This document shows positions 51,297 to 59,858 of a stretch of DNA of 64,000 nucleotides, piece by piece. The stretch's first letter is position 1; each line of letters opens with the position of its first letter. Made by a program: the position numbers and the translations under genes. A model generated the notes under the pieces. The model was not told the DNA's origin. It made no database searches and worked only from the letters and a program-made list of their open reading frames with translations. This DNA is from Marinobacter sp050379415 (lineage in GTDB: Bacteria; Pseudomonadota; Gammaproteobacteria; Pseudomonadales; Oleiphilaceae): the NCBI RefSeq assembly GCF_050379415.1, contig NZ_JBNRLS010000002.1, positions 186,001 to 250,000 of the forward strand, in the 5' to 3' direction.

Positions 51297-51905
51297 TCAG
51301 TTTTCCTCCAGGCATCGGTGTACCCAGAGCAAGGTTTCCTCAGCCAGCTGATGGGCGGTGTTGCCGAAAGCCTCCACTACGTCATTCAGTTCACTGCTCG
51401 CAGCGGGCTCCTCCAGCCGGCTGTTTCGCACGCAAAGGCTCTTCCGTGACCGGTTATCCAGCACTTCTGCGTGCAGTTCAATCACAATCTGCGTTTTCCC
51501 TTGGATTGTCTCTGCCTGGAAGGCAGACAGCTCGCTGATCAGCGTCAGGTCCGTGCTGGCGGCACTGGTGTCCGTCACAACATTAGCAAAACCCTGGCTC
51601 TGACGCAGGGTGTCGATCAGGTGATCGCGAACCAGTACCGGTGCTATGTCGCGCCAGCGGGCGTTGCCATACATCCGGAATTCATGGGGGGTGGGCTTGG
51701 CCAGGATACGGGTTCCGTTCACTGGCTCGGACGCCAGGGGCGTGTCCACCCTCAGGGTCCTTGAATGACGGGTTTCCAGGCGTTGGACCGGGTCGACCGA
51801 GCCCAGATCCATGACACGGGGCGCCTCAGGGGTAGGAAAGACGGTACAGGCGGTCATGGCAAATGACGCTACCAGCGGGGTGACCGCTCGAAGACAGCTT
51901 CTCAT
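51297..51905 (-). CDS. ABC-type transport auxiliary lipoprotein (PqiC-like)
   Basis: A 202-residue lipoprotein: signal to a lipobox MTAC (lipidated Cys20). The mature part, with GSVDPVQ and the strand-rich WRDIAPVLVRDHLIDTLRQSQGFANVV stretch, fits the ABC-type transport auxiliary lipoprotein family that accompanies MCE systems (PqiC type). It is probably on the inner leaflet of the outer membrane, receiving or giving lipid. It is last in the four-gene operon, overlapping the MlaD-like gene by 4 bases. pgsA lies tail to tail. Confidence 0.86.
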   Translation of the reverse strand: MRSCLRAVTPLVASFAMTACTVFPTPEAPRVMDLGSVDPVQRLETRHSRTLRVDTPLASEPVNGTRILAKPTPHEFRMYGNARWRDIAPVLVRDHLIDTLRQSQGFANVVTDTSAASTDLTLISELSAFQAETIQGKTQIVIELHAEVLDNRSRKSLCVRNSRLEEPAASSELNDVVEAFGNTAHQLAEETLLWVHRCLEEN

Positions 51906-52840
51906 TGCTCAACTTCCTTGATGTTGGAACCACCCAGCAGGGTGCCTGCGGGGTTTGCCTCCAGGCGTGTAGCGAACTGGTTCAGGTTGCGCAGGGCACT
52001 GCGCAGTTCCCGGATTGCCGGCGTCAACTCACCCAGTCCCTGCAGACCGGCATCCAGCGCACCTTCATTGTTTCGGGTCAGATCATCGAGACGGGCCAAA
52101 GCAGGCTGAAGGGTGGACAGCGCCCGGTCCATGGAGTTAAGCACCGGTGCGACCTGTTCCAGCAGGATGGCATTGGCATTGTCGGAAACACTGGAGACCT
52201 TGATTGCTGCTTCTTCCGCCCGCACACCGGCGGCATCGAACTGCTTCATCAGTGCCACCAATTCTTTCCGCTGGGCCAATAGGGAATCGGTAGCGGTCCG
52301 GGTGTTTTCCAGGATGCTGGTCATGTTTTCCAGGTTTTTCTCGGAGAACAGGTTGTTGGCATTGGTGAGCAGAATCTCGGTTTTTTCGATCAGTGCCTCG
52401 CCATTGGTCAGCAGACTGCTGAAGGCCGAAGGATCGGCGGTGATCAGGGGTGGGTTGTTGCGACTCCCCTCAAGCACGGGGCTGTCTTTGGTGCCACCCC
52501 GGAATTGCACACTCATACTGCCAGTGATATTGGCGAGGATCAGACCCACGTGGGTATCCTTGCGAATGGGCACTTCCCTGTCGACCCGGACCAGTACACG
52601 AACGTGGCTGGGATTGTCCGGGTCCAGCGTCAACTCGAGTACCTCGCCCACCGGGACACCGCTGTAAAGCACCGGATTGCCCTCGGACAGGCCGGAGATC
52701 GGGTGGTCGAAGCCGATCTGGTAATAGGCCCATTCCCGATCCGCCGAGGATTTGCTCAGCCAGAGCGCGAACACAAGCGCGGCGCCGACCGCCAGGACAG
52801 TGAACAGGCCAATGATCACGTGGTGGGCCCGGGGCTCCAT
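51902..52840 (-). CDS. MlaD-like MCE substrate-binding protein
   Basis: A 312-residue protein with one N-terminal membrane helix (about 8-28, VIIGLFTVLAVGAALVFALW) and an MCE domain (about 38-120; ISGLSEGNPVLYSGVPVGEV). The rest (about 140-290) is a long helical region, longer than in E. coli MlaD (183 residues), ending in NLNQFATRLEANPAGTLLGG, which suggests a needle- or tube-forming assembly. It faces the periplasm and binds lipid between the inner-membrane ABC complex and the outer membrane. Its start overlaps the end of the ATPase gene. Confidence 0.9.
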   Translation of the reverse strand: MEPRAHHVIIGLFTVLAVGAALVFALWLSKSSADREWAYYQIGFDHPISGLSEGNPVLYSGVPVGEVLELTLDPDNPSHVRVLVRVDREVPIRKDTHVGLILANITGSMSVQFRGGTKDSPVLEGSRNNPPLITADPSAFSSLLTNGEALIEKTEILLTNANNLFSEKNLENMTSILENTRTATDSLLAQRKELVALMKQFDAAGVRAEEAAIKVSSVSDNANAILLEQVAPVLNSMDRALSTLQPALARLDDLTRNNEGALDAGLQGLGELTPAIRELRSALRNLNQFATRLEANPAGTLLGGSNIKEVEQ

Positions 52841-53676
52841 CAGACGTTTTCTCCTTGTTGCCTCGGTGTTCGATTAATCGCGGCGTAGCTCGCGGCCCGG
52901 CCTCGCGGGCCATTGAAGTAATCCTGTATCCATTCGTCCGGGTTGGCGGCAACGGTTTCCAGGGTGTCTGCCACCAGTACCCGCTTTTGTGATAACACGG
53001 CCACCCGGTCACAGGTAGAGTACAGGGTATCCAGATCATGGGTGACCAGGAATACCGTCAGGCCCAGGGCGTTGCGGAGGGTTACGATCAGCTCATCAAA
53101 GGCCGCCGCGCCAATCGGATCCAGACCTGCCGTGGGCTCATCCAGAAACAGGATTTCCGGGTCCAGGGCCAGGGCCCGCGCGAGGCTCGCACGCTTGACC
53201 ATACCACCGGACAGTTCTGCGGGATACTTCAGGGCGGCATCCGGCGGCAGGCCGGTCAGCGCAAGTTTCATTCGTGCCACCCCCTCGGCATCCGGTCGCT
53301 TGAGCCCGGCATGTTCGATCAGCGGAACCGCGATGTTCTCCTGCAGATTCAGCGAGGTAAACAGCGCGCCCCCCTGGAACAGGACACCGAACCGCTGCTC
53401 CATTCGGGAGCGGGCCCGTGGAGACAGGGCGTCAAGCGTTTCGCTAAAGACGCGAATGTCACCGGATGTGGGTTTGCGCAGACCGATGATGCTGCGCAAC
53501 AGCACCGATTTTCCGGTCCCGGAGCCCCCCACCACGCCAAGGATTTCTCCCCGGTACAGATCCAGGTTCAGATCCTCGTGGACAACGTGTTCCCCGAAAC
53601 GGTTGCAGAGGTTTCTGACCTCGATAACCGGTTCCGCCTCATGCTGTGAGTGTCTGGTGCTTTTTACTGCTGCCAT
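52840..53676 (-). CDS. MlaF-like ABC ATPase of an MCE system
   Basis: A 278-residue ATPase that powers the MCE lipid transporter. Walker A GGSGTGKSVLLRS (about 50-62), signature LSGGMVKRASLARALAL (about 153-169) and Walker B EILFLDEPTAGLDPIG (about 173-188) are intact; the GGMVKR form of the signature is typical of MlaF. It sits between the permease and MCE genes, 3 bases after the former and overlapping the latter by one base. Confidence 0.94.
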   Translation of the reverse strand: MAAVKSTRHSQHEAEPVIEVRNLCNRFGEHVVHEDLNLDLYRGEILGVVGGSGTGKSVLLRSIIGLRKPTSGDIRVFSETLDALSPRARSRMEQRFGVLFQGGALFTSLNLQENIAVPLIEHAGLKRPDAEGVARMKLALTGLPPDAALKYPAELSGGMVKRASLARALALDPEILFLDEPTAGLDPIGAAAFDELIVTLRNALGLTVFLVTHDLDTLYSTCDRVAVLSQKRVLVADTLETVAANPDEWIQDYFNGPRGRAASYAAINRTPRQQGENV

Positions 53677-53679
53677 CGG

Positions 53680-54843
53680 TTACCACCCCATTTCCATAAA
53701 GAATAGCGCAGCGATGGCGTCCAGCAGTATTACGATGAAGATGGACTGCACCACACTGGAGGTGGTGTGTTCGCCTACCGATTGGGCGCTGCCGCCCACC
53801 TTGAAACCTTCCAGGCAGCCGATGACGGCGATCAGGAAGGCAAAGACAGGCGCCTTGGAAATGCCGACCAGGAAATGGCGCAGAGCGATATCCCGCTCAA
53901 CAATGGCCAGGAACTGGGTGAGGGTGATATCCAGTGACAGCACGCACACCAGGGCGCCGCCGACCATGCCCGCCATCATGCCGACAAAGGTCAGGATCGG
54001 AAGGCTGATCATCATGGCCAGAACCCGGGGCAATACCAGCAGTTCGATGGGACTCAGCCCCAGGGTGCGGATGGCATCCAGCTCCTCGTTGACCTTCATG
54101 GCGCCGATATGAGCGGTGAACGAACTGGCGGTCCTGCCTGCCAGCAGGATGGCGGCAAGCAGCACACCGAATTCCCGCAGGAACGAGAAGGCCACCAGGT
54201 TGACGGTATAAATCGTGGCGCCGAAATCCTCCAGTACCGTGGCACCGAGAAAGGCGACCACGGCACCGACGAGAAAGGTCAGCAGGGCGACGATGGGAAG
54301 GGCGTTTAACCCGGTGTCCTGGATGGCGGCGACGAACGGCGTTACCCGCCAGCGCTTCGGCTGCGGCAGCACCCAGACCATGGCGGCAAGGGTCTGCCCG
54401 ATGAACCCGAGCAATACCCAGATCAGATGGCCAAGTGCTTCCACCTGCTGGCCGGTATGGCCCAGGAACAGGCGAAGCGGCGAAACCTTTGGCGGTACGG
54501 GTTCCTGCCAGTCTTCCAGAGACCGGGCCACAGCCAGCAGCAGGGCCGCCTTTTCCTCCGGCAGGGTCTCTTGCGCGATAACATGTTGCTCCAGGGTTGC
54601 CGGTCCGAGAAAGGATGCCAGTACCGAGGCGCCGGCTGTGTCGATGTGCTCCAGGGCCGAAAGGTCCAGTCTCTTGGGAGATTTGGCCCCGGCGGGGAGT
54701 GGCGCCAGTTGCTGCAACAGCGAGTGATAACCCGAAAGGGTCCAGTCGCCGGTAATGGTCAGCCCGCCGGACTCGAACCGGGCATTGCCGGGACGTGATC
54801 CGATAGGGTCAGATGCCTGGGACTGGGAAGGGCGTGGTTCCAT
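53680..54843 (-). CDS. MlaE-like permease with N-terminal STAS domain
   Basis: A 387-residue inner-membrane permease. Residues about 25-120 look like a STAS domain (LDLSALEHIDTAGASVLASFL), which in E. coli is a separate protein (MlaB). Residues about 135-387 are the MlaE fold with REFGVLLAAILLAGRTASSFTAHIGAMKVNEELDAIRTLG, the family's most conserved stretch. The fused STAS part probably regulates the ATPase, replacing MlaB. First gene of the four-gene operon. It follows thiQ on the same strand with a gap of 53 bases and no strong terminator. Confidence 0.92.
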   Translation of the reverse strand: MEPRPSQSQASDPIGSRPGNARFESGGLTITGDWTLSGYHSLLQQLAPLPAGAKSPKRLDLSALEHIDTAGASVLASFLGPATLEQHVIAQETLPEEKAALLLAVARSLEDWQEPVPPKVSPLRLFLGHTGQQVEALGHLIWVLLGFIGQTLAAMVWVLPQPKRWRVTPFVAAIQDTGLNALPIVALLTFLVGAVVAFLGATVLEDFGATIYTVNLVAFSFLREFGVLLAAILLAGRTASSFTAHIGAMKVNEELDAIRTLGLSPIELLVLPRVLAMMISLPILTFVGMMAGMVGGALVCVLSLDITLTQFLAIVERDIALRHFLVGISKAPVFAFLIAVIGCLEGFKVGGSAQSVGEHTTSSVVQSIFIVILLDAIAALFFMEMGW

Positions 54844-54896
54844 CTTTGGATACGTCCGGGCCTCGGGAAGTTATTGAATATCAAGCTAATGACAGC

Positions 54897-55511
54897 TTAG
54901 AGATTCAACTGCTTATCCGCCAGTATCTTTCGATCTTCCGCATCGTGACTGGCAAGAACCAGAACCTTGCCAGCGGCCTTGTGCCGGAGCAGCAAGGACC
55001 GTAACTGGGTGCGTGCCTCCGCATCGAGGCCCGTGAGAGGCTCATCCAGAAGCAGGATGGGCTGGTCCCTTAGTAGCGCCCGCAGCAAGGCTACACGCTG
55101 ACGTTGCCCGCCGGACAGGTCCCCGGGCATACGACTCTCAAAGCCGGCCATGCCGACACTGGCAAGTCCCCTGGAGATGGCCTGTTTCTGCTCCGTACTC
55201 AACTTCAGCCCGGGATGCATACCCAGGCCAATGTTGGTCTGTACGTCCAGGTGTTCGAACAGGTTATGCTCCTGAAACAGGCTGGTTACCGGTCGATCCC
55301 AGGGTGGAAGCTCATTCAGTAAACTGCCTTCCCAGCGGATGGTGCCGGATTCGGGGGTCAGGAAACCGGCGACCAGATTCAGGAGGGTGGATTTTCCGGA
55401 ACCGCTGGGGCCGTTTATGGCAATGCATTGCCCATGGTCGACATGAAAGGTGAATCGCCAGGTGGTTTCCGTGTCCGGGTAACGGAAGGTCAGGTCCTTC
55501 ACATCAAGCAT
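54897..55511 (-). CDS. thiQ: Thiamine ABC transporter ATPase
   Basis: ATPase of the thiamine/thiamine-diphosphate importer. 204 residues from the ATG at 55511 (MLDVKDLTF). Walker A GPSGSGKSTLL, the DLFQEHNLFEHLDV-like SLFQEHNLFEHLDVQTNIGLG, signature LSGGQRQRVALLRALLR and Walker B ILLLDEPLTGLD are intact. SLFQEHNLF is typical of ThiQ. It overlaps thiP by 8 bases and is the last gene of thiBPQ. Confidence 0.94.
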   Translation of the reverse strand: MLDVKDLTFRYPDTETTWRFTFHVDHGQCIAINGPSGSGKSTLLNLVAGFLTPESGTIRWEGSLLNELPPWDRPVTSLFQEHNLFEHLDVQTNIGLGMHPGLKLSTEQKQAISRGLASVGMAGFESRMPGDLSGGQRQRVALLRALLRDQPILLLDEPLTGLDAEARTQLRSLLLRHKAAGKVLVLASHDAEDRKILADKQLNL

Positions 55512-57189
55512 GGCGGGCCTCCGCAAGGGTCTTTAAGGCATCGTGCGAGTGTCTGCCCTGTTTGCGTCTTCGGTAATCGGGAAGATTGAACGCTGCGAAG
55601 GCCAGCAGCAGGAGAACGACCAGCCACAGGGCGGTGCCCGCCGCGAGTTCCATGCGATAACTGCCCAATTGCTGGTAAAGCAGGACCGGTACCGTGGGTT
55701 GTCCCGGTGTGCCGAACAGCGCGATCACCCCGAAATCTCCCAGGGATAATCCGGTGCCATAGGCCATGGCGAGAGCAAGCGGACGCTTGAGCCGGGGCCA
55801 GTGCAGCCAGCGCCAGCGGTACCAGCCCAATAATCCTAGCTGGTCCGCCTGTTGTGCCGTTGCCTGATCCAGGCCGGTGAGCGGTCCCTTAAGGAGCTGG
55901 GTGACAAATGGCAGGGCCATCAGACCATTGATCAGCGCAACCAGCGCCAGCCCCTGCGAGGAGTGTCCCAGGCTCGGCCGGAGAAGCAGAAACAGGCCTG
56001 TCCCAAGGACGATCGGCGGGACCATCAGGGGCACCGCGGTTGCCACCGAAGATAACCTGCCCAGATGCGGGCCACCCCGACTGGCGAGGGCCAGCACAAG
56101 GAGGGCCGACAGCACCGAAAACGCGCCGGCGGGCAGGGCAATGGCGAAGCTTAGTAGTGTCGCGTTCACCAGATCCGCGAGCGGGTTACCACCGTCAACG
56201 GCCACTGTGACAAGCCCCGGCAGGCCCCGGAACAGGATTGCGGCCAGTGGCAGAAGGAGAAAAAGGGTAAAGCACAGTAGCAGCACGATATCCCGGAACC
56301 GCGTGATGCCGTGGCTGTCTGGCCTAAGTATGGTTTCTGAAAAACTGCGTTGTGGCGTAAGGTTAGCTGACAAACCTCGACGAACCATCAAGAGCCAGAT
56401 GGCACCGCAGATTGATAACTGCACAATCGCCAGCAGGGCCGCGCGACCGAAGTCGAATTCAAAGCGCAGAGACTGGTAGATCGCTACTTCAAGGGTAGTG
56501 GACGCGGGCCCTCCGCCGAGCGTCATCACGATGGCAAAACTGGTAAAGCAGAGGGTAAATACCAGGGCTGCGATGCCCGGCAACACACGGCGCACAGCCG
56601 GCCAGTCAAGGGTGCGCCAGAGCCACCACCCGGTCAGGCCGAGCTGGCTGGCCACCCGCCGCCGGGGCGCGGGAACCGATTCCAGTGCCTGGAGCAGAAT
56701 CCGGCCGGCCAATGGTGCATTGAAAAACACGTGAGCCAGCACGATGCCGTTAAGCCCGTAGAGATTCCAGCGGACCGTGGTCCAGTGTTCAACCACTGAC
56801 GTCAGCCAGCCGTGCCGGCCATAAACTCCCACCAGTCCCGAAACCGCCACGATCGTTGGCAGAACCAGGCTCAGCTCCATCATCCGTAACAGCAAGTTTC
56901 GACCCGGGAATCGGGGCTGCCTGACCAGGGCAAGTGCAATGAACAGTCCCAGAACCAGGCTGAGCAAAGTGGAAAGGGTGGCCTGCCAGATCGTGAAACG
57001 GATGACATTGCTGAGATAGCGGTTTTGCCAGAGCTCGGAGGCTTCCGGCAGGTGGGCCTGCCAGAGCAGCGCGGCTACACCGGCAATGGTCAATGCCAGC
57101 AGGCTACCGGCGATGAGCAGGCCCGGGCCGATCTGCCAGCCCGGGTGGCTGAGCGGCGCCTGGGTGGCACCGAACGGGAATTGACGCAT
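55504..57189 (-). CDS. thiP: Thiamine ABC transporter permease
   Basis: A fused double permease, 561 residues with about 12 helices in two related halves, each carrying an EAA loop that docks ThiQ (EsVPAPRRRVASQLG-like near 200 and DQATAQQADQLGLLGWYRWR near 475). It resembles ThiP, where two BPD-type permease domains are joined. I use the ATG at 57189, whose first base is also the last base of the thiB stop codon (TAATG), rather than a codon further upstream inside thiB. Confidence 0.93.
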   Translation of the reverse strand: MRQFPFGATQAPLSHPGWQIGPGLLIAGSLLALTIAGVAALLWQAHLPEASELWQNRYLSNVIRFTIWQATLSTLLSLVLGLFIALALVRQPRFPGRNLLLRMMELSLVLPTIVAVSGLVGVYGRHGWLTSVVEHWTTVRWNLYGLNGIVLAHVFFNAPLAGRILLQALESVPAPRRRVASQLGLTGWWLWRTLDWPAVRRVLPGIAALVFTLCFTSFAIVMTLGGGPASTTLEVAIYQSLRFEFDFGRAALLAIVQLSICGAIWLLMVRRGLSANLTPQRSFSETILRPDSHGITRFRDIVLLLCFTLFLLLPLAAILFRGLPGLVTVAVDGGNPLADLVNATLLSFAIALPAGAFSVLSALLVLALASRGGPHLGRLSSVATAVPLMVPPIVLGTGLFLLLRPSLGHSSQGLALVALINGLMALPFVTQLLKGPLTGLDQATAQQADQLGLLGWYRWRWLHWPRLKRPLALAMAYGTGLSLGDFGVIALFGTPGQPTVPVLLYQQLGSYRMELAAGTALWLVVLLLLAFAAFNLPDYRRRKQGRHSHDALKTLAEARHA

Positions 57190-58193
57190 TACGGGATCAT
57201 GGCGTTGAGCCATTCATCCAGCCAGGATTTGCGTTTTTCTGCCACGGTGGCCGGATCGATAAACAGGGTTTTGTCCGGCTGGATCAGGCGATCAAACACC
57301 TCCGGTAATTCATCCCCCAGATCAATGGCCGGGTACATCACGTTCTTCAGGGGAATATGGCGCTGGAAATCTGCGGTCAGGATGAACTGCAGGAAGTCCC
57401 GGGCCAGTGCTTTCTGTTCCGAGGGCTCAACCAATGCCGCCACTTCCACCTGAAGGTAATGACCCTCCTCGAACTCGGCCGCCTGGTAACGGTCGGTCTT
57501 GTCGATGGCCATGTGATAGGCCGGAGACGTGGAGTAGGAGAGGATCATCGGTGCCTCACCGTTCATGAACAGCGAGAAGTAGCCGTCACTCCAGCTCTTG
57601 GTAGTTGTCAGAATGTTATCGCTGAGGGCCTGCCACTTTTCGCCGGCCTGGTCGCCGTAGACGGCCTTCATCCAGAGCAACAGGCCAAGGCCCGGTGTGC
57701 TGGTCCGGGGATCCTGGATAATGATCTGCAGTTCCTCGGGTGCGTTGACCAGTTCCTCCAGGCTTTTCGGAGGGTTGGGTAACTGTTGGGTGTCATAGAC
57801 GAAGGCAAAATAGCCCCAGTCGTAGGGCACAAACAGGGAATCCTGCCACTCGACGGGCAGATCAAGAGATTCGAGCGCGATACTGTGCGGAGCAAGCAGG
57901 CCGGTCTGCCTGGCGGTTTCCATGGTGCCGGTGTCCAGCCCGAGAACCACATCCGCGTCGGTGGAATTGCCCTCGAGGCGAAGCCGCTGGAGGATGTCAC
58001 CTCCGCTATCAAGGACCACATATTCGAGGGTGCAGTGACATTGTTGCTCGAACGCTTCCTTCACGCCCGGTCCGGGTCCCCATTCGGCAGCGAATGACGG
58101 GTGGGTGTAGACGGTCAGGGCTTCGTTGCCCTGGGCACTGGCCAGAAGCGGCAGCGCGATGCCTGCAAAAAGGGTCAGGGGGCGTCTCAGCAT
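57189..58193 (-). CDS. thiB: Thiamine-binding periplasmic protein
   Basis: The periplasmic binding protein that captures thiamine or its phosphates. 334 residues from the ATG at 58193: signal MLRRPLTLFAGIALPLLASAQG, then LTVYTHPSFAAEWGPGP, which is the typical ThiB start (TVYTYDSFxxxWGPGP). WGYFAFVYD and SYSTSPAYH match the thiamine-binding cleft region. First gene of thiBPQ behind a TPP riboswitch, which confirms the ligand class. The leader between riboswitch and ATG is about 60 bases. Confidence 0.95.
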   Translation of the reverse strand: MLRRPLTLFAGIALPLLASAQGNEALTVYTHPSFAAEWGPGPGVKEAFEQQCHCTLEYVVLDSGGDILQRLRLEGNSTDADVVLGLDTGTMETARQTGLLAPHSIALESLDLPVEWQDSLFVPYDWGYFAFVYDTQQLPNPPKSLEELVNAPEELQIIIQDPRTSTPGLGLLLWMKAVYGDQAGEKWQALSDNILTTTKSWSDGYFSLFMNGEAPMILSYSTSPAYHMAIDKTDRYQAAEFEEGHYLQVEVAALVEPSEQKALARDFLQFILTADFQRHIPLKNVMYPAIDLGDELPEVFDRLIQPDKTLFIDPATVAEKRKSWLDEWLNAMIP

Positions 58194-58252
58194 GGTCGTA
58201 TCCTCGGATTCGATCTGGGGAACCATGCCGCGGTTTCACTGGAACGGTGAAT

Positions 58253-58342
58253 ACTCAATCCCTTCGCCGGTACGAACCGGATCAGGTTCCGCGGGTATGG
58301 TCTCAGCCCTTCATTTCTTGAGCGAAGGGCACCCCGTTGAGT
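58253..58342 (-). promoter_or_regulatory. TPP riboswitch (thi element)
   Basis: On the minus strand the core GGGGTGCCC, then AAGGGCTGAGA, then ACCCGCGGAACCTGATC, matches the thi-box consensus. The closing stem pairs 58337-58342 with 58253-58258. It lies directly upstream of thiBPQ and should reduce expression when thiamine diphosphate is plentiful. Confidence 0.95.
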
Positions 58343-58349
58343 GGCGCAC

Positions 58350-58355
58350 AGTATA
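58350..58355 (-). promoter_or_regulatory. Likely -10 box for thiBPQ
   Basis: TATACT preceded by TGT (an extended -10) on the minus strand. The predicted start point falls at about 58343, exactly at the edge of the riboswitch. No good -35 is seen, as is common with extended -10 promoters. Confidence 0.5.
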
Positions 58356-58500
58356 ACACGCTAGCCGTTGCCTCCGGCCAGCCATCGAGTTTGCCTATCA
58401 GCGTCATTGTGTCGCATATAGCCATGGCGCCTATGCTTAGAACTAAAAGTATGGTGTAGTGTGTGACGTAACGACAGACACTCCCGACGGAGGAATGACT

Positions 58501-59367
58501 ATGCAAATGCCTGCAGTCACACATTTCTTTGATGAACCGACCAATACTTTCAGTTACGTAGTACAGGATCCAGCGAGTAATGCCTGTGCCATCGTGGATT
58601 CCGTGCTGGATTTCGATTACGCCGCCGGCCGGACCGACGTCCGTTCCGCTGAAGAGATCATCCGTTTCGTAAAGGATGGCGGCCTGAAGGTCGAGTGGAT
58701 ACTCGAAACTCACGTTCACGCTGACCACCTTTCTGCGGCGCCTTACCTGCAGGAACAGCTCGGTGGCAAGACCGGCATCGGCCAGAAAATCGTTGACGTG
58801 CAGGAAATCTTCGGAAAAGTCTTCAACGCCGGTACCGAATTTGCCCGTGATGGCAGCCAGTTTGACCGGCTTTTCGAGGAAGGGGATTCGTTCCAAATCG
58901 GCAACCTGGAAGGGTGGGTGCTGCATACCCCCGGCCATACCCCTGCGTGCCTGACGTATGTCATCGGTGACGCAGCTTTCGTTGGCGACACACTGTTTGC
59001 ACCGGATTCCGGCACCGCCCGCTGTGACTTTCCCGGCGGTGACGCTCACACGCTCTACCGCTCTGTCCAGAAGGTTCTGGCGCTGCCCGATGAGACTCGG
59101 ATCTTCCTGTGCCACGACTACAAGGCACCGGGCCGGGACGAGTTCCAGCATGAAACCACGGTTGCCGAGCAACGGGCCAACAATATCCACGTTCGCGAAG
59201 GCATGACCGAAGACGATTTCGTCAGGCTCCGGACCGAGCGGGACGCCACGCTCAGCATGCCCCGCCTGATCCTGCCTTCGGTACAGGTGAACATGCGGGC
59301 AGGTGGGATGCCACTGGCCGAGGATAACGGACAGGTTTACCTGAAAGTACCTGTAAACCGCTTCTGA
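58501..59367 (+). CDS. Persulfide dioxygenase (ETHE1-like MBL-fold enzyme)
   Basis: Oxidises glutathione persulfide to sulfite, the step after sulfide:quinone oxidoreductase. 288 residues of the metallo-beta-lactamase fold: ETHVHADHLSAA with H71, H73, D75, H76, then H146 in TPGHTPAC, D163 in VGDTLF and H205 in LCHDY. One iron held by two His and an Asp is expected for this group. I use the ATG at 58501, seven bases after GGAGG; an ATG two codons earlier sits too close to that site. It leads the sulfide operon, 13 bases before the DUF442-type gene. Confidence 0.92.
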   Translation: MQMPAVTHFFDEPTNTFSYVVQDPASNACAIVDSVLDFDYAAGRTDVRSAEEIIRFVKDGGLKVEWILETHVHADHLSAAPYLQEQLGGKTGIGQKIVDVQEIFGKVFNAGTEFARDGSQFDRLFEEGDSFQIGNLEGWVLHTPGHTPACLTYVIGDAAFVGDTLFAPDSGTARCDFPGGDAHTLYRSVQKVLALPDETRIFLCHDYKAPGRDEFQHETTVAEQRANNIHVREGMTEDDFVRLRTERDATLSMPRLILPSVQVNMRAGGMPLAEDNGQVYLKVPVNRF

Positions 59368-59380
59368 CAGAGGGTACGCC

Positions 59381-59797
59381 ATGAAGATTCATTATCTTGA
59401 ACCGGAGTTCGCGGTTGCGGATACCGTGGCTATCGGCGATCTCCCTGAAATCCGGGAAAAAGGCTTCCGGACACTGATCTGTAACCGTCGCCCCGGGGAA
59501 GAGGGTTACGCCGGTGAGCAGGCCTACGCGGAGGCTGCCGCCAAGGTCGGTCTTGAGTGGGTATGTGTCCCGGTGGCATCCGGCGAGTATTCCGAAGCAG
59601 ACGTGGAAGCGTTCGGCAAAGCGCTGGAACAAGTACCTTCACCCATCCTCGGGTTCTGTCGGACCGGCCGTCGTGCTGTTCACATGTGGGCCCAGGCCCG
59701 CGCTCGGGAACCCCAGTGCAGTATTCCGATGCTGCTCAAGGCGGCCCACGAGGCCGGTCATGATCCTCAGCCCATTCGGGAACTGCTGGAAAAGTAA
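59381..59797 (+). CDS. DUF442/TIGR01244-type sulfurtransferase or phosphatase
   Basis: A 138-residue alpha/beta protein of the beta-lactamase-hydrolase-like group (DUF442, TIGR01244). The start IHYLEPEFAVADTVAIGDLPEIREKGFRTLICNRRPGEE is typical, and the thiolate loop LGFCRTGRRAVHMWA has C93 and R98 in a C-x4-R spacing. In other bacteria this domain is fused or adjacent to persulfide dioxygenase and acts in sulfur transfer, though phosphatase activity has also been proposed. It lies between the dioxygenase and sqr genes, consistent with a role in the same pathway. Confidence 0.88.
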   Translation: MKIHYLEPEFAVADTVAIGDLPEIREKGFRTLICNRRPGEEGYAGEQAYAEAAAKVGLEWVCVPVASGEYSEADVEAFGKALEQVPSPILGFCRTGRRAVHMWAQARAREPQCSIPMLLKAAHEAGHDPQPIRELLEK

Positions 59798-59858
59798 CGT
59801 TTGATTATTGAGCTCGACGGACAGGGAGGTCCTTTGATATTGCGGAGTTGAAGACCAG

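Noticed and set aside
58458..58482. AGTGT...ACACT inverted repeat before the persulfide dioxygenase gene
   Set aside because: Only five base pairs per arm; expected by chance in a region of this size.
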